DNA of 64,000 nucleotides from Ophiodon elongatus (GCA_016806645.1 JACSYO010000912.1:282001-346000), one strand, 5' to 3'; numbered from the stretch's first letter, positions 24,371 to 38,160 are shown. Notes: generated by a model from the sequence alone, not told the origin. Numbers and translations: made by a program.

Positions 24371-25485
24371 GGTTATATGCAGAGGTAAGATTTCATGTAA
24401 ATAAAGTTTAATCTTTCATTTAATTGATTTTTATCCTGATTAGCTGTTACTATGTATATGTATATGTATATGTATAAATATAAATCCAGCTATTAAATCA
24501 TCTTAAAATAGATTGCTTCTTTTAATGGCTCATATTTACATTTTCTATCAGATGGGTGTAGGCTACACATTTTCTGTGGTCTCTTGTGTTCTCTTCTACG
24601 TATTGTTTAAGTTTGGCTTCACTTAGTGCCATCAGTAGGCTATCCAAGCACCTCTGGCAGAACAGAGGCCATATAGCAGACTGGCCGCTCAACATCAGTT
24701 CAAGCCATGACGTGAATCTTTTCCACTCCGGTCCGCAACTCAGGGAGCACACACACACTCAACACCCCCCACATCCCGCTTCTCCTCCCGGCTTCACCTA
24801 CGGGCAACACGGACTTTCATAACAATTCGTCCCTGGCCTCTGCATCGACATTAACTGCAAGTAGTTACCCCGAGGTAGCATATGCACCACGAGCGTCTTG
24901 TCAGTACGCCCTGCACTTTCTGCAACTACGCCAATTTCTCTACGCACCAGAACTTGTCCGCGCTTCATCAGAGGAGAGAGAACCTAACGCAGGTGAGCGC
25001 TGGTGGTTTGATCCACAGATGAAGAAGTTGCAATATTTTTTTTGTGGGAGATGAAAACAACACCCGTACACTTATTTGGACTTCTGGATTTGGATCGAGA
25101 GCGGTTTAAATGTAATCGTGGCTGGTTTGTGGCTGAGGCGGCGGTGCACAATGGGCAGCCCAGCTCCTCTAGTAGTCGGCTATAAAATAAGAGACCAACG
25201 TGTAATCTTTGGGAAATAAGCGTTTTCAACAAATTACCTGTTTAGTATATTAGAGAAGTTTCTTGGTTTCGGTCATTTTTTGCGCTGCTGAATATTCAGG
25301 CAAAGACGACGAACCGAAGCAGGTGTGTGTCAACCAGCGAAGAGAAGTGAAGAAACAAGAACCGTATCACGACGGAATACAAACACTGTTATTTTACATT
25401 TAAAGCTATTCACAGTCGAGGCACTTCTTTTTTTGGAGGACAATATAACAAAGTAAGCAAGTTTGTCAAAGGAAGCAGAAAGGAG
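24371..25485 (+). promoter_or_regulatory. Upstream region and probable 5'UTR of the beta-subunit gene
   Basis: GC content rises towards the start codon and there is no convincing TATA box. A tgacgtga half-CRE-like octamer lies at about 24707. Transcription start and any upstream non-coding exon cannot be fixed from sequence. Confidence 0.35.
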
Positions 25486-28400
25486 ATGACTGCCAACACT
25501 GTTCTCCTGCTCTTCATTCTCTCTCACACAGGTATGTTCTTCTATATTCCTTAAATTTCCCAAAGTTTGGATGTGTATTTAAGTGAAGTGACGGAGTAAA
25601 ACTGTTGTTTTGATAAAAGTCTTAGCCAGCATCTGTACATTGACTAAAACAACACGACGCTGTCCATGGTGCTCATGTACACAAAACTTCGCCACCATAA
25701 AGACGTCTCTCAAAAAGAGAGTTATTTCTGTTTCCCTCTCTCTCACACACTGAGGAGGTTGAGATTAGGTTTAAGTGAATTGCAGAATAGATAATTTATC
25801 TAAAGGTAAATACATGTAATGTCCTGTAGGTACTCATGCACACGTTTGCCACATTAAAGGTGGCACTAATTTGATATTAATTTATAATCTAATACTGAGC
25901 TGTATTATTCAAAATGCTTCTTTGCTTTCAGCGGTTCATTAAATCTTACTGTGAGAAATCTTTAAGCTGACGGACTGAACAAACTGCTGCTTTTTAGCAT
26001 GATATGTCCAAATAAGTAGTTTAATTTTTACAACACTAACTGGTGTAGACTGTGTTACAGGAGTGCAAATTCAATATGATAATTTACCAACATTGTATGT
26101 ATCAATTCAATGGAATCGTATTGTGAAGAAATCATGTATCAAGATACACAATTGTGTTGTCTAAATTGATAAGCGCATTAACTAAAATTTCTCAGGAAAT
26201 TTGAATTCTGCTCATTGGAATACGTCATTGTTGTTAAATCAAGCTATTGTCTTAATCTGATTACTCTGTGTTTGTGTTCACTCATGTAAACACAGGAAAT
26301 ATAACAAAAAAATGTCATTAATATCACTTGAAACTCTTATGTTATTTTGCACAAAAAAATCCTAATTAAATGAGAAACTACTTTTCATTTCTCATGTATT
26401 TAGTTCACACAAGAGTATACAAAAATAGACTATCATGTAGTTATTTCATATCCACATTCATTTATTGAATTACAAGAAAACATGCTTTATTGTGATATAT
26501 TGTAATCACAATATGAAATGACCTGTATCGGGATTAAAGATTTGGGCCATATTGCACAACCCTACTTGAAATAAACAGGTGGGATTTCAATGTAGCTTAT
26601 AGATTTTTCAAATATCTTTATATTCTTTAAAAAGCAGAAAGATACATGGGGGACAATCTGTAGTGATCATAATGCAACCCTGAAGAACTAAACCAATCCA
26701 GTGTTAACCTTCTGTTCTCTATAGGTTACCTTACTTTAGCTAGAGAGAGAAATAAAGAGACATCTTGTCATTTTATTGTCTATCAGTAGCTAGGTTCTCT
26801 CTTATACATTTTTGACTGTAACTGGCAAAAAAGCAATGCAATTGTCTTTCATTTTTTACTTTTAATTATTAATTTGACAATTTTTAATCTTGCTATGATT
26901 GTTACATGCTATTCAAACTCTTTCCCACTTGCCAGGAATATCATTGTGGTAGAAAACCACTCAATCACTTTCTTTTATTGAAATGGCATTGCATTTAGGC
27001 TACTCGATTTCTTAACAGAAACAGCCACATTCAAAATACATTGAATGCAAAACCCAACATGTGTAGTTTGTGTGTATTTTATAAACAGTTTATGTCCATG
27101 TTTAGTTCTTGTTACCTTGAAAAGCATTGAGGAAATGACTTTACACAACCTGTCTTACCCATCTGTTACATCAGATTTACATTGTTGTATAGAATCTGAT
27201 GATAGTCGGAGTCCTTTATGACTAAAGAAATAAACAATAACTCGAAGGACCCCTGTATATTCCCAAAGGTAGAGGATGCTGTATGTCTTTGACAACAAAC
27301 TTGAGTTTGTGAACAAATAAAGCAGCCAACACTCAACTTTTGCCGCAGTGACAGGGTTTTAAAAACTGTGTGTAGCGATCATACTTTTAAAACACTTGTG
27401 AGTTAAAGCAGATGGGGTCTTTGAATAATTTACAGAAGGCTATTTTATACCTACTGCCAAGAAAGCACTGTCTCCCATCTTTTAGGCAGAACATTTGGAG
27501 GTCGCCACCACGGTCCTAAAAGAAGACTTTCCTTTTATTAACCTGACCTCGATTCAGGTTTTCTTCTAAAGAGTGTTGACTGTTGCATACTTTCACCATG
27601 AAATTGTATTAGCTTGTAGGCTTTGCTTTGGCTTTCGTTTGTAGGCCGGACTTATCTTTCAATAGGACAACATTATTGAGACAGAAAAACAATCTGAGCC
27701 ATCAATAGTCATGTCTGCTCTACAAAAACAAGTGGACTCTGTCCAAGATCAGGTATGACAGGCAGCATAGTCAAGCATTACTCAGTAACATCTATTAAGG
27801 CAAAGATACCCGGAAATCTTGGTTTGAATTATTTAAACGATGTAATAAACCAAGAGGGCACATAGTACTTTGCTGTGTCTACCGGGATGTTGTTGTAAGT
27901 GTTTGAAGACTTGATCAGGCCTTGTGCTATGCAATGATGCCTGGCACCATTCCTTAGTCACAGCTTCTGTATTTCAACTGAAGCTGTTGCAAACCATAGA
28001 TATTAAAAAAACACACCAGTCCCCAGTAGGCTATAATAAACAACTCCATCAATTTTACACAGTCCGTTTACAGGTCTTGGTAAGTTGTATAAAGCCTTTT
28101 GTGGCTGAAGGAGCTTTGTGAAGTCTGATAAATCGCCCCAAGTGATGCCACTTGAGTGAGGATTGAGCATCGGGTCTGAAGACTGCGAGTTTGAAAATGA
28201 AAAAAATTCTGAGCATGTGGAGTTAGAAATAAGCGATCCCGCCAGACCTCTTTACCCACTACTCATCTCTGCTCGAGGCTTGCAGCTCGAGGCTACATTA
28301 ACCACTACTAGCATAACACACCCAAATCTCTTACCGAACAGAACCACTTGCAGTGAAGTTACACAATGAGAAATGTGGGCGCCAGGTTTTGACAGGTAAG

Positions 28401-31400
28401 AAGAATGCATGAGACAATGTCTCTGGTTCTGCTCCATTGATTTGGATTTGTTTTTCGTAAATTGTTCAAGTACTCTTTCCAAAAGTAATTTCTATTACCT
28501 TTAGCTGGAACTACTCATTCATGCATAAAAGTATGTGGTCCAATGAATCTCAATAAAGTGGGTCTGCAGGGACCAACTACCAGGCAACCAGCCAAACAAT
28601 TATGTTCCTATACAACAAAACCACCTTGGGAATTCTGTTTTGAGGGAAAGTATTTTATCTTGGCTTATGTTTGCTTTTGACGTATCACAAATAAGTTTGA
28701 AATGAGTCCATGGAAGTCTGCTTAGTTTGAAGGTTGGGGTTGTGGATGGGTCAAAAATACACAGGGCTTTCACCCAGGCTGTTTTTCTCCTCTAAACTTG
28801 ACAATATTTTTTGTTTTGTTTTGTTTCAGTTCACAAAGTTGACCATGAGTTTCAAACAGTTAAAAACTGCGACCGTAATCTTGGAGAAATCTTACATTTT
28901 TGCTGCCCCTGTGGACAAAGTCGATAGTATTTCCATGAGCACCACCGCCTCATGTTATAGACCTTCATCTGGCTAGCGCATGCATTCGCTTTTAGAACGA
29001 GTGAAAAGAGACACTTTATTTTGAGTACCATTTGTTTGTTCTTTCATCCCCTTATTCCCTTTCCTAAAACTTACATATTTTCCAGATACAGATAGCCTGC
29101 CCAGTAAAAATTTCCCTTTATATGCGAAAAAATTACAACATAATTTGCAGACTGTATTTGAAACCGTTACCACACATGTTCATACTCTAAATACATTAAT
29201 GCCACTTAAGATAGCATTTAAATATCATTAAGGGCTTCAACTATTAGGTTAACCTTCAGTTTAACTAACAGATCTCTCGCACAAATAGACAATTCAGGTT
29301 CTTCCTTGATAGAAAGTAATTCATCCTTTGAAGATAAAATAAATTGAAGACTGAAGTTTCAGTAAGTAAATAAATTCCTTTTCCTCTCTTGCTTATAGCT
29401 GCAAACATTGACAGTGACTTGAAAGAACAGGGTGCTGTAGTAAAAAGAGAACATCTTTGCTCACTCAGCCTTCTCTTACAAAAACAGACAATTCATGTGG
29501 CACAGAGGGGGTGAAGCATTCCAGATAATAAATGCTCTCTGCACTGTTGTCAGTTTGTTTGACAATGTAGACATAATGGTTGTGGAAGCCAGGAGAGTGG
29601 GTCAAAAGCATTTTGCTTCTGACTTATTCATACGATCACTTTTACGTAACCAATAATTTAGGGCTGAGGAAACACAAAGCTTCAGGGATCCTCTCACAGT
29701 GATGGACGCATGACTGGATTTTTGTTTGTTATTTTGCTCTAAAACCCTGCAGTAAAGCGTGAGACTGCAAGACGCAACCCCATACACACACACTCACATT
29801 TTATAGAGAACACGTGATCCAGCCCTTTGGTTAATTTACTTCATTTACACCCAACTTGTTTATTGTTCATCATTCATAGTGTCACTGGACTGAAAACATA
29901 CCGTGATGAATATCACGCTTGGAGCTACAACATACACGCAAATATAATGTGGTGACATTTTTGTATTCAATGACTCAATTAAAGCGAGACACACTACCCC
30001 TACACAAGTACTTTGTTTGTTTGTAGAAGAACATTAAAGGTACATGTAAGTGTACCTATATTGTCGAGATTTTAAATGGGTTTATAGCGCTTTCAAAATG
30101 AAATGTTTTCCCACTCTCTGTGTTCTGAATGGTCTGTAGGCAGCAGGGCAGAGAATGCAGAGGAGCGGCTTGTGAACTACCTGTTGGGTCCAGAGCGCTA
30201 CAACAAACTGATCAGACCTGCTGTCAATAAGAGCCAACAGGTCACCATCTCCATACAGGTGTCTCTGTCGCAGCTCATTAGTGTAGTAAGTATGTTTCTT
30301 ATATGCAAAAACACATATTTGGGGCTTTGAGGTTCTGACAGACACTACCTACATTATCAATTTGATTACAGCGACATCCTTATTGTGACAAACTGTTTAA
30401 AGGAATATAACAAAAGCCCTTTTTGATATTTTATCTTATTATGAATCTGACCTGAGAACTCTGATTCATATTTTTTAAAGCTTCTAGCAATGCTTCAGCA
30501 TCACAACTCTATAGACAAACCCGGCAGCCTCTGTGTGTTGCGCGACTATTTCACTGATTCACTGTGGTGGTGAATCAGTGTCTGCTAGCAGTATTAACTG
30601 GGAACATGCAGCCAAATGCATCTGTGGTTACTCATAGTAATGTATGGAGATGGATAATAAACACGGATGATTATGTATTTAAATTTCTTTCTTTTTTTTA
30701 ATTGAAGGCTTTTACAAGGACACAGCTGTAGTCAAAATGACCAACCATGACACATTCCGCTAAGAGTTTACACAGGGGTCATAGGACCACCGCAGCTCCC
30801 AGGCAGTGTCTTAGTCCACTATGTATAACATAACATAATAGATGCATGCTATTTTTTTATCAAGTTTATAATTCTGTTCTCATTCCTTTTAGGATCGTTG
30901 TTACTGAATAATAATAATAATAATAATGTATTACTGTACCTGTATTGGTGTACTTAACATTTTTTTTCGAGTCATACTGGGTTATCCATAGTGGGTTATC
31001 TATACAGTAAAGCCCCATAGTCCCCGACACAGGTGTTTTCACTTATGTATCCTAATTAGTGATGCTCTCATGACTTTGTGGCTGTGTACCAAGTGTGTTT
31101 GATTGTCATCTCAATCTGTAGGCTTTTTCATAGTAGGAAAAGCACAGGTGTTACGAATAAACATTAACCATGGCTCCTTTTTATTCAAGTGTCCCAGTAA
31201 GGTGTGACTTTATATGCAACATACTTTGTAATTGCTTCAGTACAGTCTTCCTGAAATGAAACTTAAACCATACAGCTACATAAATATCACAACAGCACTG
31301 AATAAACATTATATTATTATATGTGTTGTAATAAAACATGTACAGTAATGCAGGTTAGGTTAATGGGCAACTTTAAATTTCCTGTAGGTGTGAATGAGCC

Positions 31401-34400
31401 TAAAGCTGTCTCTTTGAGTCTGCCCTGTGACAGACAGGTGACCACACAAGGATGTACACTTCCTCAAAACCAATGCATGCTGGGATAGGCTGCAGCCCTC
31501 TCACAACCTTGAACAGGATAAGCAACTATCAGAAAAGGGACTAATAGATGATTTTGATGATGATAGAAGTTTTTGGTAATTGAATAAAAGACGAACACTC
31601 TGACCTAACACACTCTAGTTGCCTACAGCCAAGGTTTTCAAAAGACTGTGCTGTGGTAAATTGGTGTGCCTATACAAACAAAATGTAAACAAGATGTAGA
31701 AGTATCACAGTTATTTTGAAACACCCATTGCATTTTAGTCACCAAGTCTTCATAATCTGGGCTTCTAAACATAATTTGCAATTTCATTTGACGCCGTAGA
31801 CAGGCCTGCTTTGTGTCTTGCTCTTGCCCAGGAAAAGATGATCTACAAAGGTCCCCCCCCAGCAGAATATTTAAAGGTTAGAGGGCCCTTTTGGGGCTGC
31901 ATACAGCACTCGAGCGGGTTTCAAACAGCGTCCAACTCATGATTTGAAAGGATCTGTCTTGAAATGCGACCTTACGTTCTCCTTGTAAGAGAGACTCGGT
32001 TGATATTTTACTTACTTTTAACTGGTTATGAAACAGTCTCAATGTAATACTTGTGCCTCTATATGATCTACATAACTAAAAGAGACCATCAGCGAGAACA
32101 TTGACTATTTCTATATAGTTATTGTTAATGCTTGTCATCTGTGCCACTGTTGACTGACGTCTCTCCTGTTAGCACAAGACAACTTATAATGCAGTCATCG
32201 TTCATTTCAATGATGCAATACTTTAGCTTCCTGTCACAAACAGATCCCACTTGGATGCCTTGTGCTGCATTCAATCATATATATTTTGCATCTGAAATGA
32301 ATGTAAATACTATAATTTATGTTTTATATTCTCTAATTTACTCAGGGGAAAATATATTTAGCTCTGTATTAAATCTACCTTTGTGACATTTTGTGAATGT
32401 TTTGAAAGGGATATTTTGCCACAAAATGTTTATGTTATTGCGTCCTCTCCATAAAGGTGCTTTGATATTTGGGTTTGACCTTTAGAATGTTGTGCTAAAT
32501 CTACTGCCAGTAGACAGCATACTAATTATTCAACCATTTATATTATAAAGGGATCTTTATGGAAATTATGCTTATTAAATGACAAGATGACTATTGTTTT
32601 CTTGTAGAATGAGAGAGAACAGATAATGACGACCAACTTGTGGCTATTTCAGGTACAATTTAATATTTCTAACTGTCCAATGCACATACAATGTTCAACA
32701 TACAGTATGTGGGTGTGTTTGATAGTAAGGAAGTTTATAAATGCTCTTTCTGCAGGAGTGGAATGACTACAGGCTTAGATGGGAGCCAGAGAAGTACGAA
32801 GGCATCAAGAAATTACGAATACCATCTAAACACATCTGGCTTCCTGATATAGTGCTGTACAACAAGTAAGTATGTGCATGTCATCCCACCAAAGATAATT
32901 TGTCCATATTTGATTTTGGTGATCTGGATCTATTATGCTCTGCTAATGTCAGTGTAATAAAATAATGCAACTACATTTACAGCATGTGTTTATGTGTGTG
33001 TGGTGGCTTTAAATGGATTACTGTATGGTATTACTGGAGTTAGTGTATATCATTCTATAGTAGTAAGAGGTTTTCCAACATTTACATCAGGGCTTTACAA
33101 GCAGAAAATCTGCTGTGAAAAAAAAGCATGTTTCTCAATGGGGATTTTGTAATTAAAAATTTGTTATCTTTCTCTACCAAGAGAGTTTTTTAGTAAGATG
33201 AATGGGATTAGTAAGAGCTTAATTAATGTCTACTTTTAATATTACTTCAGACACGGGGAAGAGTTTGGGTTTGTCTGATTGTTATCATTGCAATGAAGGG
33301 AAAAAAGGTCTGTCTTATTTATGTGTTGATTGTAATGGCAGACTTTGAGTCCATCACCTTTCTGATCTTACCTCTCACCCACAACCTCTCACAGTGCTGA
33401 TGGCGTGTATGAGGTTTCCTTCTATTGCAATGCTGTGGTCTCCAACACAGGAGACATCTTCTGGCTTCCCCCGGCCATCTACAAGTCGGCCTGCGCCATC
33501 GAGGTGCAGAACTTCCCCTTCGACCAGCAGAACTGCACTCTGAAGTTCCGCTCCTGGACCTACGACCACACAGAAGTCGATCTGATCCTCACAAGCGACT
33601 TTGCCAGCCGTGATGACTTTACGCCGAGCGGAGAGTGGGATATCGTCTCGCTTCCGGCGCGCAAAAACGAGGACCCCAATGACATCACCTACCTGGATAT
33701 CACCTATGATTTTGTGATCAAGAGGAAGCCGCTGTTCTACACAATTAACCTGATCATCCCATGTGTGTTGATCACGTCGCTGGCTATCCTGGTGTTCTAT
33801 CTGCCATCAGATTGCGGGGAGAAGATGACGCTGTGCATCTCTGTGCTGCTGGCTCTAACTGTGTTCCTGCTGCTGATATCCAAGATAGTGCCACCTACCT
33901 CTCTCGCAGTGCCACTCATAGGTCAGTCATATTTATTTACATCTTTGTACAGCTGTATGCAGTTAGGGGTGTGAACCATTACAGATGAGTCTTGCATTAT
34001 TGGGAATTAAATAAACCGAAGTAACTTTTTGATATCTTGTTCAAAGACACGGTTTGATTTCATAGCCAAAGTTGTGATGTTTACGGGAGGTTATGTATTG
34101 GACTATTTTTTTACTCGGGTGCAGTAACTTCCTAATTTTTAAGCATGGTTTATCATGAATCCCAATTTTCGGATTGGCTCCCATTTTATTTTGCTATTGA
34201 TTTTATTTGCTGTTGAAACTCACATCAAAAACCTCAAGGGGGAAAATCGCTTCCTTTTCCAGCAGGCTTTAATGTGAAACATGTGTAATAAGTCCTCTCT
34301 ATTATTGACAGCAACTTCACAACAAACAAAAGAACAGCGAAGTTGTAGCCTTTGGAATTGCTCAGTAAATGAAAACTGTATTTCTGTTAAAATTGGAACC

Positions 34401-36124
34401 TCAGAGCAGCAAATTGGTGAGTGTGACGTGATTCTGTTGTTGTACTGATGGAAGTAGTGACGTGGAAATGTACAGCCTGAAAAAGGTGAGCGATACGGGA
34501 CCTTTATTTGAGGCTTATTTGTTCATGTTGGACATTATGCCCGCAATTATTTGAGACTCAGTGATTATTCAATTACAGAGTAACAAATGACTGACTGAGA
34601 GCAGTGTCATTTAAGGCAGTACCGATATTTATTTGTTCACGGTGACTTCTTTTTGTTTTTCTCTCAAAGGTAAATACTTGATGTTCACCATGGTTTTGGT
34701 CACTTTTTCCATTGTGACCAGCGTCTGTGTCCTCAATGTGCATCACCGCTCCCCATCCACCCACCACATGCCCGACTGGGTCAAACGTTTCTTCTTAGTC
34801 CGCCTCCCCACCTTCCTCTTCATGAGGCGTCCAGGATCTTCCAAGGTCCGTGATAAACTCCGCAGGAAGTATGCAAACCGGAGTACCATGGGTAAAAACA
34901 ATTCGCCGAGCGGCACAGACAAGAAGCAGTATTCAAACATCAGACTCGGTGGGATCCAAACAGATGCCGACTCTTTCTACGTGAATGAGGACTTGGCACA
35001 CAAGTTTTGCTGGAAGGTGGACGACATCCCAGATGGGGGTGGTGGGTTTTCAGACTTCCGTAGGCCTTCGGCTGTTCAGTGGGATGCAGATGTGGAGGAG
35101 GCAGTGGACGGAGTAAGATACATTGCTGAACATATGAAGACAGAAGATGACGATGAAGGGGTGAGGAGATAAAGCCGTGGTTAAAAGAATACATCAGTGA
35201 TGATGAGCAGGAAGAGATAGGATCAAAGGATGAAAGAAAGGGAAGACAGAATACATTATTGGAAAGAATGAGGGAAGAAAAAGCCTATAAAAGCAGATTA
35301 TGGAGATGGATGATGACAAAGAATAAGGGCGGAATAAAGAGATTTGTACAAGAAATTAAGGAGGAATTAAAGAGGTTATCAGTGCCAGATTAGACACATA
35401 ACATGCCATGTCTTAAATCATTCAAGATTTAAGACATGGCAAAAAGAAAATAGATGGTTGACAGGTTGGAATAATGTCACAGAAGGACAAAAGCAAATAC
35501 TTGCTTTTGTCCTATTTTTTTTCTTCAGATAACCTCAGAAAACCTTGCACACATAATAATTTAAACACTAACTGACAGTCGCTGTGGGCTTTAAAATTCC
35601 ACCAAACTCCCACACTTAATAAACATTACAAACAAGTTTTGCAGCTGTAATTGCTCATGACGAATTATTCATCAAGCAGCCTCTCTTCCTTTGGCTGCAG
35701 TGCAGTTAAAATTATACGCTGATATGCATTTGGTGTCTTTGAAGCTTCATAGACACAGGTTCTCATCATTAATGTTAAGTATAAAGAGTTAGCTCCTTGA
35801 GTTGAGCTGACTTTATTGTCTCCAGCTATTTTGTATTAAAATGAGAACCCGATCTAATTGCTTAAATATGCACTTAATGACTACATACCATATTGTGTTA
35901 TAAAACTGATGTTAAAACTACATTTCTCAGGCAAAAAAATCAGCATCCTCTACTGTAGCCCCATGCAGAAGACATGGGGATACAATAACTTTATTTTTTT
36001 GCATTTAGTAGTGCTGTTCATGTGTAGTCTACCTGCTTGTTGACTCCAGGGAAGGGATGACAAGTTTGTTTGTTGCCAAGTGTTAAATAAAAGAGATGAG
36101 CGGTTCTCGAGATATGCAAAGGAA

Positions 36125-36185
<61 letters not shown>

Positions 36186-37541
36186 CAGATTCCTTGGTTT
36201 ATAATTACTGTAGATGATAAGGAAAAATGTAAGATCAAAGACCTTGTCTGACTGCTTAGCATGGTTGCTTGTATTTTTCACCTTCAACAATACAAGAGAC
36301 AATGATTACAGGACGAGGACTACCCAATGTGTTTAGAAAACATAATGCAATCTCAGGTAATGTTGGCTGGAGCTGCTGCCGTTTAAGCATTCAGAACCTA
36401 GCGTCTAACGTTACTTAGATTTTCACACAGTAGAAAGTACTACAGTGCATGTGCTAGTCATGAACAGGTCTTTTCAAACATTTTACGTAACCCTTAACCT
36501 CATAGACTACTATAATTAAATAATGATGGGATCCATGGTCTACTACTGTGGGTAGTAATCTAGTTGCTAAGCTATTATTGGACCGTCACTGTTCGAGGGA
36601 GTGTCTGGCAAACATTCAGCTGTAAAATAGGTGGATTGTGAGCATACAAACCTTTAGAGACCCCTCACAAGTTTATGTTCTTCTAGAGTAAAAACATGGT
36701 GTTTCCCTGAAGGTCTGTTCCTACAAACTTACTTTATAGTCATGATTTGATCTGTGTTAACAATCTGTAACTTGTTGGTTTGGTTTCAGATCATAGAAGA
36801 CTGGAAGTACGTAGCCATGGTGATAGACCGTCTGTTCCTGTGGATCTTCATCCTGGTGTGTCTGGTGGGAACTCTGGGGCTCTTCATGCAGCCGCTGTTC
36901 CAAAGCTATAACATACCCACAGCTGATGACACAGAGTGAGTCACATACACATTCTAAAACATACATAAAAGTACATCGCAACATATCTCTTAACTTGGCG
37001 AAAAACAAGTCATTTAAATGTCTAAAATATGAAAGAAACCGACGGTTTTCTGAATACCCAATCAATGCCAATGTACATTTATACTGTATTTGATTTTAAC
37101 TGGTAACATGCCAAGTCACTTTGCAGTCTCCACAATTAAAGCTTTCCAAGCAGTAAGAAAAACTGTTATCTTTCTAAACTGCATCTAAACGGCATCAGAG
37201 TTCATTAAAGATCCAAGCAGAGTGGATGAGATACTGGTGTGATTTTTTTGATAATTGCTTTGACTTTTTTCAGTTTGTTCAAAGAATGTGCTAACAATTG
37301 AAGGAATTTATGAACCAGAATCAATAAGCCAAAATCAATATGCCAAATCAAAAGAGAAAATGTCTAAATTATAGCCAAACCTGTAGTAGTTATTTGCGGT
37401 TATCTTTATTTCAAAAATATCCTGGGTGCTGTCAGATACACAAATCACAGCGTTCACGGAGCAGGAGTTAATTGCATGTCTTCTAATATATTTCTATTAA
37501 CCATTTTGTGTTTTTCTTTTCATAGGTATGGAGATTTCTAA
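25486..37541 (+). CDS. chrnb5: Neuronal nicotinic acetylcholine receptor beta subunit (beta2/beta4 type, beta5-like), complete
   Basis: Coding exons are 25486-25531, 30140-30285, 32608-32652, 32756-32865, 33395-33921, 34670-35160, 36790-36935 and 37526-37541, in phase throughout, giving 508 aa. Residues 1-15 are a signal peptide. The extracellular domain carries the Cys-loop (Cys149 and Cys163, 13 residues apart) and lacks the vicinal CC pair of alpha subunits. M1 is at about 229-252, M2 260-281 (EKMTLCISVLLALTVFLLLI), M3 293-315 and M4 464-490. The product would sit in the neuronal membrane as the non-alpha partner of an acetylcholine-gated pentameric cation channel. HHRSPSTH, GKYLMFTMVLVTFSIV and PSGEWDIV place it with beta2/beta4, not beta3. 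The position beside chrna6 argues for the fish beta5 paralogue, but naming needs a tree. The M2-M3 intron and the 16-nt last coding exon are unusual for neuronal subunits. Confidence 0.93.
25532..30139 (+). other. Intron 1 of the beta-subunit gene
   Basis: This 4.6 kb AT-rich intron runs from gtatgt to ctgtag. No exon candidate is convincing. The end of a repeat is suspected near 26455-26575, where 'ttgggccatattgcacaaccctac' resembles the terminus of dispersed fish elements. Confidence 0.8.
30286..32607 (+). other. Intron 2 of the beta-subunit gene
   Basis: This 2.3 kb intron runs from gtaagt to cttgtag. It holds an (AAT)n run near 30910-30928 and an L2-like LINE tail at 31388-31540. Nothing else is recognised. 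Confidence 0.8.
31388..31540 (+). mobile_element. L2-type LINE 3' tail fragment
   Basis: The sequence 'tgcatgctgggataggctgc', then agccctc..caacc, then 'ttgaacaggataagc', is the 3' tail shared by fish L2-like LINEs and their dependent SINEs. It is truncated and diverged, and lies in intron 2 of the beta-subunit gene. Confidence 0.65.
34040..34140 (+). mobile_element. Internal fragment of the same foldback MITE family as 41251-41724
   Basis: The phrase gtttacgggaggttatgt, then attggactattt, then gtgcagtaacttcct matches the recalled internal section of the acanthomorph foldback element whose ends are seen at 41251-41724. It lies in intron 5 (33922-34669) of the beta-subunit gene, the extra intron. 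The rest of that intron is AT-rich with no other recognisable features. Confidence 0.6.
35161..36789 (+). other. Intron 6 of the beta-subunit gene
   Basis: This 1.6 kb intron runs from gtgagg to gtttcag. A short inverted pair, 'catgtcttaaatcattcaag' against 'atttaagacatggc', at about 35407-35440 could form a hairpin of roughly 13 bp. A (GACA)n run lies at 36127-36184. The exon 6 frame would otherwise hit TAA 10 nt into the intron. Confidence 0.8.
36127..36184. repeat. (GACA)n microsatellite
   Basis: About 14 tandem GACA units. The SVCL-repeat frames on the minus strand are a by-product. Confidence 0.95.
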
Positions 37542-38160
37542 GATTTGTGTGACATGAGATAGAAAACCGCCAAATAATCGTCTCCCATAGAAACTATAAC
37601 TGAGAAGCTGCACCAGGTCTGGCTCTGATCTGATACATACCCAGCCTAATTAATGCAGCCAGCTACATTGGCTGTGTTTGTAACAGTGGACCTAAAAAAA
37701 GGCTCTGTTCTCCTCTGCACCACTGTTGATGTGAAAAATAAGACATTATACGACATTATACCAATTATTGGCACGGTACAATGAACCACATTTTCTCCTG
37801 TCTCAAACCAAGCTTTATTGTAACAACGCAAGAACAATTTTTCCTATCCACCTTTTCTCTTCATAAAAATATGAATCCATCATCTCTCTCGCTCTGTCCT
37901 TTTTCATGTTCTGCTTCAGAGCATTGTGCCTCATCTCCACAATCCACCTTCCAAGCAGCGTTGTAATCGTTACCGTTTTGGCTTATTTTCAAGAATGTGT
38001 ATTCTCCTCTTGCTTTCTCTTTCTGTCTTTCTGTCACTTGTTTGGTTTATTTCTTATTTTCCCTCCTTTGTGCGCCATATCACTTCACACTTTTAGCAGC
38101 ACAAGGCTAAATACAGTATTAAGAATAAATGTGACACTGACTGTATTGAATAAAAATCTG
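37542..38160 (+). other. 3'UTR of the beta-subunit gene (inferred)
   Basis: The stretch is non-coding after TAA 37539-37541. AATAAA occurs at 38124-38129 and again at about 38149, and either could direct polyadenylation. Confidence 0.5.

Noticed and set aside
33375..33569. Minus-strand ORF opposite a receptor exon
   Set aside because: It is the antisense shadow of beta-subunit exon 5, as is the one at 63481-63690 for chrna6.
35950..36302. Minus-strand ORFs with SVCLSVCL repeats
   Set aside because: They are the (GACA)n microsatellite read in frame.
25486..37541. Identification as chrnb3, the usual chrna6 neighbour
   Set aside because: The M2 region CGEKMTLCISVLLALTVF and the NEREQIMTT motif are of the beta2/beta4 type. 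Beta3 has DEKNQLMTT and an EGEKLSLSTS M2 start.
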